Shown here: one piece after another, positions 34,723 to 43,946 of the stretch
How positions within the stretch are numbered: the first letter of the stretch is position 1
Layout: each line of letters begins with the position of its first letter
NCBI GenBank assembly: GCA_938084585.1
Contig: CALKFF010000033.1
Location: forward strand, 1-64,000
Direction of reading: 5' to 3'
Length of the DNA: 64,000 nt
Origin: an uncultured Flavobacteriales bacterium
GTDB taxonomy: Bacteria; Bacteroidota; Bacteroidia; Flavobacteriales_D; Sanyastnellaceae
Made by a program: the position numbers and the translations under genes
Notes under the pieces: generated by a model
The model's input: the letters and a program-made list of their open reading frames with translations, nothing else
What the model was told of the DNA's origin: nothing
Databases searched by the model: none

Positions 34723-36270
34723 ATGCTGGGCAACCGCATTTTTCATCGGCTGATTGGGGTCCGGATGCCCCGTTTGTTGTGGGCGCAACATCGCCCAGCG
34801 GACGCGCAGCGCGGCGTGTTTTTGGGATTGATTCACGGATTGGCCTCCACCGAGTACGGCCGTGCCCATGGCGTCCATCACCTGTCCGACGTCTCCCGCC
34901 GGAAGGATTTTGTCCGTGCCTTGCCCGTGGTCAAATACGACGACCTGAAGCCTTGGATAGAACGGGCCATGGCAGGGGAGGAGAATGTCCTTTGGCCAGG
35001 AGATACCAAGTGGTTTGCCCAAAGTTCAGGCACCACCACCGACCAGTTCAAGTGGTTGCCTGTCACGCGGGATGCGCTCCAGCGTGGTCACTATCGGGGC
35101 GGCAAGGATTTGTTGGCCCAGTATTGTGCCCAAGTTCCGGAGGCCCAGTTGTACCAGGGCAAGCATTTGATCCTTGGTGGGTCCAGCGCGTTGGTGCACG
35201 ACGGCCACCATGCTGTCAAAGGAGACCTGAGTGCCATCATTGTCAACCATCTCCCGCCTTGGTGCGAGGCCCGAAGAACCCCAGACAAATCCATCGCGTT
35301 GATGGACGACTGGACGTCCAAGGTGGATGCCATCGCGGATGCCACGATGACGGAGGACGTGCGGATTTTGGCGGGGGTTCCCAGTTGGATGGCCTTGGTC
35401 TGCCAGCGGGTTTTGGAGAAAAGCGGAAAGTCGAACCTGTGGGAAGTGTGGCCCAATTTGTGGTTGTACATGCACGGTGGGGTGGGCTTTGCGCCTTACC
35501 GGAGGACCTTCGAGTCACTGCTGCCTCCGCTCAAGGGAGGTCGGGGCATTCACTACCTGGAGACTTACAACGCTTCCGAAGGATTTTTTGCCTTCCAGGA
35601 CGATCTTGAGCGGGACGACATGGCCTTGCTGATGGACCACGGGATTTACTACGAGTTTGTCCCCATGTCGGAATTGGACAAGGATGAGCCGGCGGCTTTG
35701 GAATTTCGAGAAGTGGGGGAGGGCCAAACCTACGCGCTTGTCGTTTCCACCAACGCCGGCGTTTGGCGCTTGATGGTGGGGGATCTGGTCACAATCACCT
35801 CCAAAGTTCCCCTGCGCGTGCAAGTGGTCGGCAGGGTGACCTCGCACCTCAATGTGGTTGGGGAGGAGTTGATGGCGCAGAATGCCGACCGGGCTTGGGC
35901 GGAAGTAGCCAAGGCCCTGAACACGGAGGTGTACAACTTCACCGGGGCGCCGCGGTTCGACGACGCTGGCAAGCCCGTCGCCCACCGCTGGGTGGTGGAG
36001 TTCCAGCCTGGACGTACCGTGCCGCCTGCGGCGCAATTGTCTGCTGAATTGGATCGGTGGTTGAAAGCCGTCAATGGCGATTACCAAGCCAAGCGGACAG
36101 ACAACCTCATCTTGGAGGCGCCACAAGTTGATGTGGTGCCTGAAGGTTCGTTTGACCGATGGCTGGCCGAGCGCGGTCGCCTGGGAGGGCAGCACAAGGT
36201 GCCCAGGCTCGATGCGTCTGGGGCGATGTTGGAAGGGGTGCTTGCCTGCGCCTCAGCGTCCGCGGAATAG
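34723..36270 (+). CDS. GH3 auxin-responsive-like acyl-adenylating enzyme
   Basis: The protein has 515 residues. Motifs include FAQSSGTTTDQFKWLPVT (ATP-binding motif 1 of GH3 enzymes), YNASEGFFAFQ (motif 2-like) and YALVVSTNAGVWRLMVGDLV (motif 3). It belongs to the ANL-like GH3 superfamily, known from plant hormone amidation and common in Bacteroidota without a defined substrate. It likely adenylates a carboxylate and couples it to an amine. It stands alone with its own promoter and no obvious partner genes. Confidence 0.85.
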   Translation: MLGNRIFHRLIGVRMPRLLWAQHRPADAQRGVFLGLIHGLASTEYGRAHGVHHLSDVSRRKDFVRALPVVKYDDLKPWIERAMAGEENVLWPGDTKWFAQSSGTTTDQFKWLPVTRDALQRGHYRGGKDLLAQYCAQVPEAQLYQGKHLILGGSSALVHDGHHAVKGDLSAIIVNHLPPWCEARRTPDKSIALMDDWTSKVDAIADATMTEDVRILAGVPSWMALVCQRVLEKSGKSNLWEVWPNLWLYMHGGVGFAPYRRTFESLLPPLKGGRGIHYLETYNASEGFFAFQDDLERDDMALLMDHGIYYEFVPMSELDKDEPAALEFREVGEGQTYALVVSTNAGVWRLMVGDLVTITSKVPLRVQVVGRVTSHLNVVGEELMAQNADRAWAEVAKALNTEVYNFTGAPRFDDAGKPVAHRWVVEFQPGRTVPPAAQLSAELDRWLKAVNGDYQAKRTDNLILEAPQVDVVPEGSFDRWLAERGRLGGQHKVPRLDASGAMLEGVLACASASAE

Positions 36271-36317
36271 TTATCCCCAACCTGTTGACGGGCCTTGGAA
36301 GGGCGTGTGGTCCGACC

Positions 36318-36325
36318 TACTTTGG
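36318..36325 (+). promoter_or_regulatory. -7 box of the deoxynucleoside kinase gene
   Basis: TACTTTGG lies 42 nt before ATG 36360, giving a leader of about 30 nt, unlike the leaderless genes. Confidence 0.4.
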
Positions 36326-36359
36326 TCGTTCAATTTTCGTTTCATTTCGATCCCTTCCC

Positions 36360-36977
36360 ATGCATCTCGCCGTCGCAGGAAACATTGGCTCAGGAAAGAC
36401 CACGTTGACCACGTTGTTGGCCAAGCACTACCGCTACACCCCCCACTTTGAAGAGGTGGACAACAACCCCTACCTCAACGACTTCTACAAGGACATGACC
36501 CGTTGGTCGTTCAACTTGCAGGTGTACTTCCTTCGGAGTCGCTTCTCTCAATTGATTGAGATGAAGAAGAAAGGCAAGCCCATCATCCAAGACCGAACCA
36601 TTTACGAGGACGCCAACATTTTCGCGCCCAACTTGCAGGCCATGGGGTTGATGACGACCCGGGACTTTGAGAATTACCTCTCGCTGTTTGAGTTGATGGA
36701 GGAGTTTGTCACGCCTCCGGATTTGCTCGTGTACTTGCGTGCCTCGGTGCCGACCTTGGTCTCCCAGATTCAGAAGCGTGGTCGAGATTACGAAGAGGCC
36801 ATTCGCCTCGATTACCTCAACCGCCTCAATGAACGGTACGAAGCTTGGATCAGCACCTACACCAAAGGCGAGCTGCTCATCGTGGACGTTGACGACAGCA
36901 ATTTCCACGAGAGCAAGGAGGACTTGGGCAAGATCATCACAAGCATCGACGGCAAGCTCAACAACCTGTTCAGCTGA
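36360..36977 (+). CDS. Deoxynucleoside kinase
   Basis: Translation from ATG 36360 gives 205 residues starting MHLAVAGNIGSGKTTLT with a P-loop (GNIGSGKT, residues 7-14). Later motifs are YFLRSRFSQL, IIQDRTIYEDANIFA (the DR(T/S) substrate motif) and LVYLRASVPTLVSQIQKRGRDYE. This is the dCK/dGK family, with deoxyadenosine/deoxyguanosine kinase typical for bacteria of this kind. It salvages deoxynucleosides. The ORF-track start lies 201 nt upstream inside the previous gene and is not used. A bidirectional terminator follows. Confidence 0.92.
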   Translation: MHLAVAGNIGSGKTTLTTLLAKHYRYTPHFEEVDNNPYLNDFYKDMTRWSFNLQVYFLRSRFSQLIEMKKKGKPIIQDRTIYEDANIFAPNLQAMGLMTTRDFENYLSLFELMEEFVTPPDLLVYLRASVPTLVSQIQKRGRDYEEAIRLDYLNRLNERYEAWISTYTKGELLIVDVDDSNFHESKEDLGKIITSIDGKLNNLFS

Positions 36978-37003
36978 AGAAGTCCCCTCAAGTTGATGAC
37001 ACA

Positions 37004-37035
37004 AAAAAGGCCTGCTCATCGAGCAGGCCTTTTTC
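37004..37035. terminator. Bidirectional rho-independent terminator
   Basis: AAAAAAGGCCTGCTC and GAGCAGGCCTTTTT form a perfect stem flanked by A and T tracts. It serves the kinase gene on plus and the pyrophosphatase-yceI unit on minus. Confidence 0.85.
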
Positions 37036-37052
37036 ATGGAAAGTTGTTTCAA

Positions 37053-37697
37053 TCACTGCACGGGCACGCCCATCACGGCGAAGCCCACGGTCACATCGTC
37101 TTTGATGAACCAGTCCAACTTGTCGTCGAACGTCTGAGAGTGGTACGTGATGTTGTGCTTGGTGCGGTCCATGTTGAATTTGCCTGTCACGGCAATGCCT
37201 TGCTGGTCTCCGGGCACGTCGGTTTGGGAAATGCTCACGGGAATGGAGTAGTCCACCTTCACCCCATTCATGTCCAAGCTCGCTGACAACGTGTTGTCCT
37301 CGATGCTGTTCACGGTCAGCACTGCGGTGGGGTGCGTTTCGACGTTGAAAAAGTCCCCAGAACGGAGGTGACCTTCCAAGCTGGCCTTTTCCTCGCCGGT
37401 CAGGTCGGTGACCGCGATTTGGGTCATGTCGAAGTTGACCACGCCGTCTTGGATTTGGCCTTCAACCACCTTGAACTTCCCGCCCGACACAGCCAATGTG
37501 CCCTGGTGACCGTCGCCGGTCAACTTTTCAGCAGACCAAGTGACTTTGGGCGCCACCTTGGTGATGGCGTAGAGGCCATCCGTTAAGTTGGCAGAAGCTT
37601 CTGAGCCATGGTTGTGGTCGTGGCCAGATTCGGGGGCAGACGTGCCGCATGCTGCGAGCAGCGAGGCTCCGAGAAGGAGGGAGAAAAACTTGTTCAT
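37053..37697 (-). CDS. YceI family protein, probable lipoprotein
   Basis: This 214-residue protein has a signal peptide with a lipobox-like Cys (LGASLLAACGTSAPES), then a YceI-type beta-barrel (LYAITKVAPKVTWSAEKL, HQGTLAVSGGKFKVVEGQI, LEGHLRSGDFFNVETHPTAVL, GKFNMDRTKHNI). YceI proteins bind isoprenoid or long-chain lipids in a barrel. The gene overlaps the hppA stop by 4 nt (ATGA), so it is co-expressed with the membrane pyrophosphatase. Confidence 0.9.
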   Translation of the reverse strand: MNKFFSLLLGASLLAACGTSAPESGHDHNHGSEASANLTDGLYAITKVAPKVTWSAEKLTGDGHQGTLAVSGGKFKVVEGQIQDGVVNFDMTQIAVTDLTGEEKASLEGHLRSGDFFNVETHPTAVLTVNSIEDNTLSASLDMNGVKVDYSIPVSISQTDVPGDQQGIAVTGKFNMDRTKHNITYHSQTFDDKLDWFIKDDVTVGFAVMGVPVQ

Positions 37698-39943
37698 TCA
37701 GAAAGGGTTTCAGTTGTTTGAGCAACAACCTCAGTGCGGTCCTGGTTCACAGTGTCCGCATGGCCTTCGCCGTGACCTCCACCCAAGATGGGTGCAATCA
37801 CCAAGCCCACGAGGCAGGTCAATTTGATCAAGATGTTCATGGAAGGACCAGAGGTGTCTTTGAACGGGTCGCCAACCGTGTCGCCAGTGACGGCGGCTTT
37901 GTGGGCGTCGGAGCCCTTGAATGTCATCTCGCCGTTGATTTCAACGCCGGCCTCGAAGGACTTCTTGGCGTTGTCCCAAGCACCGCCAGCGTTGTTTTGG
38001 AAGATGGCCCAAAGCACACCGCTCACGGTCACACCCGCCATGTAGCCACCGAGGGTTTCTGCCGCCCAAGCCGCTTCAGCGCCCAACATCAAGGGCAAGA
38101 GTCCAATGACGAGGGGGAAGAGGATGGTCATGGCGCCAGGCAACATCATTTCTTTCAGTGCTGCTTGGGTGGAGATGTCCACACACTTGCCGTATTCTGG
38201 GGTGCCTGTGCCTTCCAAGATTCCAGGAATCTCATTGAACTGGCGACGGACCTCTTGCACCATTTCCATGGCGGCCTTGCCGACGCTGTTCATGGCCAAC
38301 GCTGAGAACACCACAGGAACCATGCCTCCAATGAAGAGTGCGGCGAGCACGTTGGCTTTGAAGATGTTGATGCCTTCAATGCCGGTGAACTCGACGTAAG
38401 CTGCAAAAAGGGCGAGTGCGGTCAACGCTGCAGAAGCGATGGCGAAGCCTTTTCCGATCGCGGCTGTGGTGTTGCCCACAGAGTCCAAAATGTCGGTGCG
38501 CTCGCGCACTTCCTCTGGAAGCTCACTCATCTCAGCGATGCCACCTGCGTTGTCGGCAATGGGGCCGAAGGCGTCGATGGCCAACTGCATGGCGGTGGTC
38601 GCCATCATGGAACATGCTGCGATGGCCACGCCGTAGAATCCGGCAAACTCGTAAGCAGTGTAAATGGCCGCCGCGAACAACAAGATGGGGCCAAACGTGG
38701 AGATCATGCCCGTCGCCAATCCTGCGATGATGTTTGTGGCTGCACCCGTGGAAGACTGTTGGACGATGTCCAAGACAGGCTTCTTGCCCAATCCTGTGTA
38801 GTACTCGGTCATGTAGCTGATGGCGCCGCCCACGATGAGGCCAACCACCACAGAGTAAAACACGTTCATGGAGCTGAACGTGCGCAGGCCTTCACCAAAG
38901 AAGTCCATGCTCAGCTCGGCAGGCAACATGACGTCCACAAGGAAGTAGCACGCCACTGCAGTCAACACGATGGAACCCCAGTTTCCGCGGTTCAACGCAG
39001 ATTGGACTTGGGCCTCCTTGGCGTCGTCGCCCACGCGGATGACCTGTGCGCCAAGGATGGAGAACACGATGCCCAGGGCAGAGATGACGAGGGGCAACAA
39101 AATGGTGGACATGCCTCCGAAGTTGTCGACGATGGATCCGCCCATGTCGCTGATGACGTAGTTGCCGAGCACCATGGCCGCCAACACCGTGGCCACGTAA
39201 GAGCCGAACAAATCCGCACCCATGCCAGCCACGTCACCCACGTTGTCGCCCACGTTGTCGGCGATGGTGGCGGGGTTGCGGGGGTCGTCCTCAGGAATGC
39301 CTGCTTCCACCTTTCCGACGAGGTCGGCTCCGACGTCGGCCGCCTTCGTGTAGATGCCGCCGCCCACACGTGCGAACAAGGCGATGCTTTCTGCACCGAG
39401 TGAGAACCCGGCAAGGGCCTCAAGGATGATGGTCATTTGGTCCACGGAGGTGCCTTCTGCGCCGCCACCCATCCAACCGAGGAGGAGGATGAAGAGGGCA
39501 CTCAGACCGAACACGGCGAGACCCGCCACGCCGAGGCCCATCACCATTCCGCCTGTGAAGGAGACTTTCAAGCCTTCGCTCAGACTTGTGCGTGCGGCTT
39601 GGGTGGTCCGGACGTTGGCCTGTGTGGCGATGCGCATGCCGATGTTTCCGGCCAGTGCGGAGAACACAGCACCGATCACGAAGGCCACAACGATGAACCA
39701 GTGCGTGGTTTCCACCATGGAGGAGACGAGGCCGAGGAGGGCGCCAGCGATGACGACAAACACCGCCAGGATGCGGTATTCAGCGCTCAAGAAGGCCAAT
39801 GCGCCTTCGTGAATGTGCTGGGCGATTTCAATCATGCGGGCTTCGCCCGTGCTTTGCTTGCGGACCCAAGCGGCTTGAATGGCCATGACGACCAGTCCGA
39901 GGACGGCCAAGCCAGGTACGAGGTAGAGCAGAGATTGCTGCAT
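37694..39943 (-). CDS. hppA: Membrane-bound ion-pumping pyrophosphatase
   Basis: From ATG 39943 this encodes 749 residues with about 16 hydrophobic segments. Conserved features are [47 protein letters not shown] (pyrophosphate site) and the C-terminal WDNAKK and [21 protein letters not shown]. The loop [10 protein letters not shown] has Ala where potassium-independent forms carry Lys, so a K+-dependent enzyme is predicted. It couples PPi hydrolysis to H+ or Na+ export across the inner membrane. The ion is not decided from sequence here. The 44-residue N-terminal ORF extension is dropped. Confidence 0.95.
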   Translation of the reverse strand: MQQSLLYLVPGLAVLGLVVMAIQAAWVRKQSTGEARMIEIAQHIHEGALAFLSAEYRILAVFVVIAGALLGLVSSMVETTHWFIVVAFVIGAVFSALAGNIGMRIATQANVRTTQAARTSLSEGLKVSFTGGMVMGLGVAGLAVFGLSALFILLLGWMGGGAEGTSVDQMTIILEALAGFSLGAESIALFARVGGGIYTKAADVGADLVGKVEAGIPEDDPRNPATIADNVGDNVGDVAGMGADLFGSYVATVLAAMVLGNYVISDMGGSIVDNFGGMSTILLPLVISALGIVFSILGAQVIRVGDDAKEAQVQSALNRGNWGSIVLTAVACYFLVDVMLPAELSMDFFGEGLRTFSSMNVFYSVVVGLIVGGAISYMTEYYTGLGKKPVLDIVQQSSTGAATNIIAGLATGMISTFGPILLFAAAIYTAYEFAGFYGVAIAACSMMATTAMQLAIDAFGPIADNAGGIAEMSELPEEVRERTDILDSVGNTTAAIGKGFAIASAALTALALFAAYVEFTGIEGINIFKANVLAALFIGGMVPVVFSALAMNSVGKAAMEMVQEVRRQFNEIPGILEGTGTPEYGKCVDISTQAALKEMMLPGAMTILFPLVIGLLPLMLGAEAAWAAETLGGYMAGVTVSGVLWAIFQNNAGGAWDNAKKSFEAGVEINGEMTFKGSDAHKAAVTGDTVGDPFKDTSGPSMNILIKLTCLVGLVIAPILGGGHGEGHADTVNQDRTEVVAQTTETLSE

Positions 39944-40004
39944 AGGTAATTGATTAAGGAGCGATGCTCCGGTTGATCTTAAGGTTGATTTCGGCCGACT
40001 TGGG

Positions 40005-40985
40005 TTACGCGACGTACGCGACGTCCTTGACGGCTTCGACGATGTCTTTGACTTGCGGCAGGGCTTCTTCAATCAAGCTGGTGGAGAAGGCGAAAGGCGT
40101 GTCGCTTTGGCACAACCGACGAATCGGGGCATCCAAGTGGTCGAACGCATGACGCTGCACGCGGTAGGTGATTTCGGTTGCAATCGAAGCCACAGGGAAG
40201 CTCTCTTCCACGATGACCAAACGGTTGGTCTTCTTGATGCTTTCCACAATGGTGTCGATGTCGAGCGGACGGATGGTGACCAAATCGATGACCTCGGCCT
40301 CGATGCCCTCCTTGGCCAATTCGTCGGCCGCGGCATGCACGTCCTTGAGGATTTTACCAAACGAGACAATGGTCACGTCGTCTCCTTTGCGACGCACGTT
40401 GGCTTTGCCAATGGGCACCAAGAACTCACCTTCGGGGATCATGCCCTTGTCGCCGTACATCTTTTCCGACTCCATGACGAGCACTGGGTCGTTGTCGCGG
40501 ATGGCGGATTTCAAAAGTCCCTTCGCTTCATAGGGCGTGAAAGGCGTCACCACTTTCAGGCCTGGCATGGAGGCGTAGAGGCTCTCGTAGCTCTGGCTGT
40601 GCGTGGCCGCAAGTTGCCCCGCGGTGCCGTTGGGACCGCGGAACACGATGGGCACAGGGAATTGCCCGCCGCTCATCTGAAGCATTTTGGACGCGTGGTT
40701 GATGATTTGGTCAGACGCCAACACTGCAAAGTTCCAAGTCATGTACTCCACGATGGGGCGGAGTCCGTTCATGGCGGCCCCGACTGCAATGGCGCTGAAT
40801 CCCAGCTCCGCAATCGGCGTGTCGATGACACGCTCGGCTCCAAACTCGTCCAACATGCCCTTGGATGCCTTGTAAGCGCCGTTGTACTCGGCCACTTCCT
40901 CTCCAAGCAAAAACACCGACTCGTCGCGGCGCATCTCTTCGCTCATGGCCTCGGCCACCGCTTCTCTGAATGTGACTTCACGCAT
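40005..40985 (-). CDS. pdhB: Pyruvate dehydrogenase E1 component, beta subunit
   Basis: The product has 326 residues beginning MREVTFREAVAEAMSEEMRRDE. It carries GEEVAEYNGAYKASKGML, AELGFSAIAVGAAMNGLRPIVEYMTW and KMLQMSGGQFPVPIVFRGPNG. C-terminally ITIVSFGKIL-like and RRLCQSDTPFAFS segments complete the transketolase C-domain. It forms an alpha2beta2 E1 with an alpha subunit that is not encoded nearby. The reaction is thiamine-PP-dependent decarboxylation of pyruvate. Start ATG 40985 is chosen over the longer ORF because conserved sequence begins there; a TATCTTTG box lies 29 nt upstream. Confidence 0.92.
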   Translation of the reverse strand: MREVTFREAVAEAMSEEMRRDESVFLLGEEVAEYNGAYKASKGMLDEFGAERVIDTPIAELGFSAIAVGAAMNGLRPIVEYMTWNFAVLASDQIINHASKMLQMSGGQFPVPIVFRGPNGTAGQLAATHSQSYESLYASMPGLKVVTPFTPYEAKGLLKSAIRDNDPVLVMESEKMYGDKGMIPEGEFLVPIGKANVRRKGDDVTIVSFGKILKDVHAAADELAKEGIEAEVIDLVTIRPLDIDTIVESIKKTNRLVIVEESFPVASIATEITYRVQRHAFDHLDAPIRRLCQSDTPFAFSTSLIEEALPQVKDIVEAVKDVAYVA

Positions 40986-41006
40986 TTTATGCTGCAATTT
41001 GGGCGG

Positions 41007-41014
41007 CAAAGATA
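41007..41014 (-). promoter_or_regulatory. -7 box of pdhB
   Basis: On the minus strand TATCTTTG (TAnnTTTG) lies 29 nt before the pdhB ATG, giving a leader of about 17 nt. Confidence 0.55.
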
Positions 41015-41076
41015 GTGGATGTGGCGATGCCATGCCACTGGCGCCTGAAGGAGGCCCAGACTCGTCCTGCCTGACC

Positions 41077-41084
41077 TAACTTTG
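41077..41084 (+). promoter_or_regulatory. -7 box of the etfBA unit
   Basis: TAACTTTG (TAnnTTTG) lies 59 nt before the etfB ATG, giving a leader of about 47 nt, divergent to the pdhB promoter. Confidence 0.5.
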
Positions 41085-41135
41085 ACCTCCCTGTGGACGC
41101 CCAACAACGCGACCTCAGCCCTTGAACACAGCGCC

Positions 41136-41876
41136 ATGAAAATTCTCGTTTGCATCAGCAAAGCGCCGGACACCACAAGCCGGATTGCCTTCACTGAAGG
41201 CGACACCCAATTCGACAGCAATGGGGTGCAATTCATTGTCAACCCCTACGACGAGTGGTACGCGTTGGTGCGTGCGTTGGAATTGAAGGAAGCCCAAGGT
41301 GGATCGGTGACCACGATCACGGTGGGGGAAGCCGATTGCGACCCCGTGATCCGGAAGGCGCTGGCCATTGGGGCCGACGACGCGGTCCGCATCGACGCCA
41401 ACCCCACAGACGCCTTGCAAGTCGCGTCACTCATCGCAAGCCACGCCAGCGAAGGCAGGTACGATTTGGTGCTCTGCGGAAAAGAGACCATCGACCACAA
41501 CGGATCTGTGGTGGGCGGCATGCTGGCCGAGCTCATGAACGCCTCGTTCGTTTCCTTGGCGACGTCCTTGGAGGTGGAAGGCGGCGTGGTGAAAGCCACC
41601 CGTGAAGCGGCTGGCGGGTTGGAAAGCGTTGAAGCTTCCTTGCCTGCAGTGGTGAGTGCAGCCAAAGGCATGGCCGAGCAGCGCATTCCTAATATGCGCG
41701 GCATCATGGCGGCGCGCACCAAGCCGTTGAACGTGGTTCCTGCTGGAGACGCCCTCCAGGCCGCAAGCGTGGCGAAGTTTGAACTTCCACCTGCCAAGGG
41801 AGACTGCAAAATGATTTCTGCAGACCAGCCCGAAGAGCTCGTGCGTTTGTTGCGCGAAGAAGCCAAAGTCCTCTGA
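41136..41876 (+). CDS. etfB: Electron transfer flavoprotein beta subunit
   Basis: This 246-residue protein begins MKILVCISKAPDTTSRIAF. ETF beta features include VNPYDEWYALVRALELKE, VVTVGEADCDPVIRKALAIGAD, LVLCGKETIDHNGSVVGGMLAE and SLPAVVSAAKGMAEQRIPNMRGIMAA, which contains the conserved AMP-binding/ETF signature. With EtfA it accepts electrons from acyl-CoA dehydrogenases and passes them toward the quinone pool. The start is ATG 41136; the upstream ORF extension lies in the leader. etfA follows after 24 nt. Confidence 0.95.
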   Translation: MKILVCISKAPDTTSRIAFTEGDTQFDSNGVQFIVNPYDEWYALVRALELKEAQGGSVTTITVGEADCDPVIRKALAIGADDAVRIDANPTDALQVASLIASHASEGRYDLVLCGKETIDHNGSVVGGMLAELMNASFVSLATSLEVEGGVVKATREAAGGLESVEASLPAVVSAAKGMAEQRIPNMRGIMAARTKPLNVVPAGDALQAASVAKFELPPAKGDCKMISADQPEELVRLLREEAKVL

Positions 41877-41900
41877 CCCAACCCTTGAATTGACGACAAC

Positions 41901-42830
41901 ATGAAGTGTTTGGCATACCTCCCAACCCATGATGGACAAGCCACCAAGGCGGGTCTCGAAGCGGTTTCTTACGCCAAGAAGTGCGGAGCCGACGTGGTGG
42001 CGCTGGCCATTGGTGCCTTGAATGCAGACGGTGGCGTAGGCAGCGCCGGCGCCTCCAAGGTGTTGCACGTGGCCCAAGACCTCCAAGACGAAGCGCAAAT
42101 CGCCCGTGCGGTCTCCGAGGCTGCGAGGGCGGAAGGGGCTTCCTTGGTGGTGGCTCCCCACAACCACGTGGGACGTGCAGTGGCCCCTCGCGTGGCCGTC
42201 CGGCTGGGCGCCGGAATGGTGCCCGGGGTAACTGGCTTGCTCGAGGGAAGCACCGTGAAGCGGAACGTGTTCAGCGGCAAAGCCATGGCCCACGTGTCTG
42301 TGGATTCTGAAGTGAAGGTGATCACCACCACACCCAACGCGTTTGGCGTGGAAGGTGGAGGTGCCGAGGCGGCTGTGGAGTCGTTTGCCCCCGAAGTGGG
42401 GGAGGCGTCGTTGAAGGTGACTGGATTTAAAGCCTCCAGCAGCGACGGTTCAGTGCCCCTCCCTGAGGCGGTGCGCGTGGTGTCTGCAGGCCGCGGTCTG
42501 AAGGGTCCTGAGCACTGGGGCATCGTCGAGGAATTGGCCACCACTTTGGAGGCCACCACCGCATGCAGCCGTCCAGTGAGCGACATGGGATGGCGACCTC
42601 ACCACGAGCACGTGGGACAAACCGGCATCACCATCCGCCCCGATTTGTACATCGCGGCAGGCATTTCAGGCGCGATCCAGCACCTCGCCGGTGTCAACCA
42701 AAGCAAAGTCATCGTGGCCATCAACACCGACCCTGAGGCTCCGTTCTTCAAGGCGGCGGATTACGGGATTGTCGGGGATGCCTTTGAGGTGTTGCCCAAG
42801 CTCACCGAGGCCATCAAAAACCTCAGCTGA
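41901..42830 (+). CDS. etfA: Electron transfer flavoprotein alpha subunit
   Basis: This 309-residue partner of EtfB has an N-terminal domain ([41 protein letters not shown]). Its C-terminal FAD domain carries [28 protein letters not shown] and the ETF-alpha signature [33 protein letters not shown]. All FAD-site segments look intact. Confidence 0.95.
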   Translation: MKCLAYLPTHDGQATKAGLEAVSYAKKCGADVVALAIGALNADGGVGSAGASKVLHVAQDLQDEAQIARAVSEAARAEGASLVVAPHNHVGRAVAPRVAVRLGAGMVPGVTGLLEGSTVKRNVFSGKAMAHVSVDSEVKVITTTPNAFGVEGGGAEAAVESFAPEVGEASLKVTGFKASSSDGSVPLPEAVRVVSAGRGLKGPEHWGIVEELATTLEATTACSRPVSDMGWRPHHEHVGQTGITIRPDLYIAAGISGAIQHLAGVNQSKVIVAINTDPEAPFFKAADYGIVGDAFEVLPKLTEAIKNLS

Positions 42831-42842
42831 GGCAGGGGTTCC

Positions 42843-42850
42843 TAGCTTGA
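42843..42850 (+). promoter_or_regulatory. -7 box of the bifunctional nuclease gene
   Basis: TAGCTTGA lies 11 nt before ATG 42854. Confidence 0.4.
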
Positions 42851-42853
42851 ATC

Positions 42854-43432
42854 ATGGCCCACATCGACCTTGAAATCCTCGACATTGCCCTAAGCGGCTC
42901 CTCTTCTGGGGCCTATGCTTTGGTGTTGGGCGAGGTGAAAGGCAAGCGCAAACTGCCCATCGTCATCGGGGGAGCAGAAGCGCAGTCCATCGCCATCGAG
43001 ATGGAGAACATGCGTCCAAGCCGGCCTTTGACCCACGATTTGTTTCGGAACACCTTGTCGGTGTTTGGGATGGAAGTCACCGAGGTCGTCATCCACAAGA
43101 TGTCGGAGGGCATTTTTTACGCCCAATTGGTGGTGACCGATGGCATTCGTGAAGAGCGTATTGACTCCAGGTCGTCGGATGCGGTGGCCATCGCGGTTCG
43201 GTTTGGATGTCCCATCCGTTGCAGCACCCAAGTGATGGAGGTGGCAGGGGTGGAATTGGACGCCACCGACCAAGACCCTCCGGAGGAAACGTTGCAGTCA
43301 GCTCCACAAGAGGAGATGGACGACGCCCCGAGCTTGGAAGACCTCAAGCGCCAACTGGACGAAGCCATCGCCACGGAGAATTACGAGCGCGCGTCGGAGC
43401 TGAAAAAGCAAATCGACGCGTTGGGAGGCTGA
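42854..43432 (+). CDS. Bifunctional nuclease family protein with UvrB/UvrC motif
   Basis: The protein has 192 residues. Residues 1-~135 form a BFN/DUF151 domain: YALVLGEVKGKRKLPIVIGGAEAQSIAIEMENM, RPLTHDLF and IDSRSSDAVAIAVRFGCPI. The C-terminus carries a UVR motif (LEDLKRQLDEAIATENYERASELKKQIDAL). Family members were described as DNase/RNase, but the function is poorly settled. The combination with a UVR motif is usual in Bacteroidota. It has its own -7 box. Confidence 0.9.
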   Translation: MAHIDLEILDIALSGSSSGAYALVLGEVKGKRKLPIVIGGAEAQSIAIEMENMRPSRPLTHDLFRNTLSVFGMEVTEVVIHKMSEGIFYAQLVVTDGIREERIDSRSSDAVAIAVRFGCPIRCSTQVMEVAGVELDATDQDPPEETLQSAPQEEMDDAPSLEDLKRQLDEAIATENYERASELKKQIDALGG

Positions 43433-43433
43433 G

Positions 43434-43441
43434 TATCTTCG
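43434..43441 (+). promoter_or_regulatory. -7 box of purE
   Basis: TATCTTCG lies 12 nt before ATG 43446. Confidence 0.5.
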
Positions 43442-43445
43442 CATC

Positions 43446-43946
43446 ATGACGAAATCTGTTGGCATCATCATGGGGAGCAAAAGCGACCTCCCGGTGATGG
43501 AAGGCGCACAACGCGTGCTTCAAGAATTGGGGGTTGAGTGTGAAATGACCGTGGTGTCTGCCCACCGCACCCCCGACAGGATGGTGGACTATGCGCGCGG
43601 CGCGGCCGACCGTGGTGTCGGTGTGATTGTCGCTGGGGCCGGCGGCGCAGCGCATTTGCCGGGCATGACAGCCTCCCTGACCCCGCTGCCTGTCATCGGC
43701 GTGCCCATCAAAAGCAGGAACAGCATCGATGGGTGGGACAGCGTGTTGAGCATCCTTCAAATGCCTTCCGGGGTGCCCGTGGCGACCGTGGCGTTGGACG
43801 GCGGCACCAACGCAGGCATTTTGGCCGCTCAAATCCTTGGCGCCACAGACGACGCCCTCCGCGCACGAATTGCAGCCTTCAAGGAAGGGCTCAAGGACAA
43901 GGTCATGTCGTCGATTGAAGACGTGGAAGGGCACCGTCCAGCATGA
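43446..43946 (+). CDS. purE: N5-carboxyaminoimidazole ribonucleotide mutase
   Basis: This 166-residue class I PurE begins VGIIMGSKSDLPVMEGA. Active-site motifs are VVSAHRTPDRMVDYA, VIVAGAGGAAHLPGMTASLTPLPVIGVP and SILQMPSGVPVATVALDGGTNAGILAAQIL. It catalyses the N5-CAIR to CAIR step in purine synthesis. purK is not in the window. The stop overlaps the flavin reductase ATG by 4 nt. Confidence 0.96.
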   Translation: MTKSVGIIMGSKSDLPVMEGAQRVLQELGVECEMTVVSAHRTPDRMVDYARGAADRGVGVIVAGAGGAAHLPGMTASLTPLPVIGVPIKSRNSIDGWDSVLSILQMPSGVPVATVALDGGTNAGILAAQILGATDDALRARIAAFKEGLKDKVMSSIEDVEGHRPA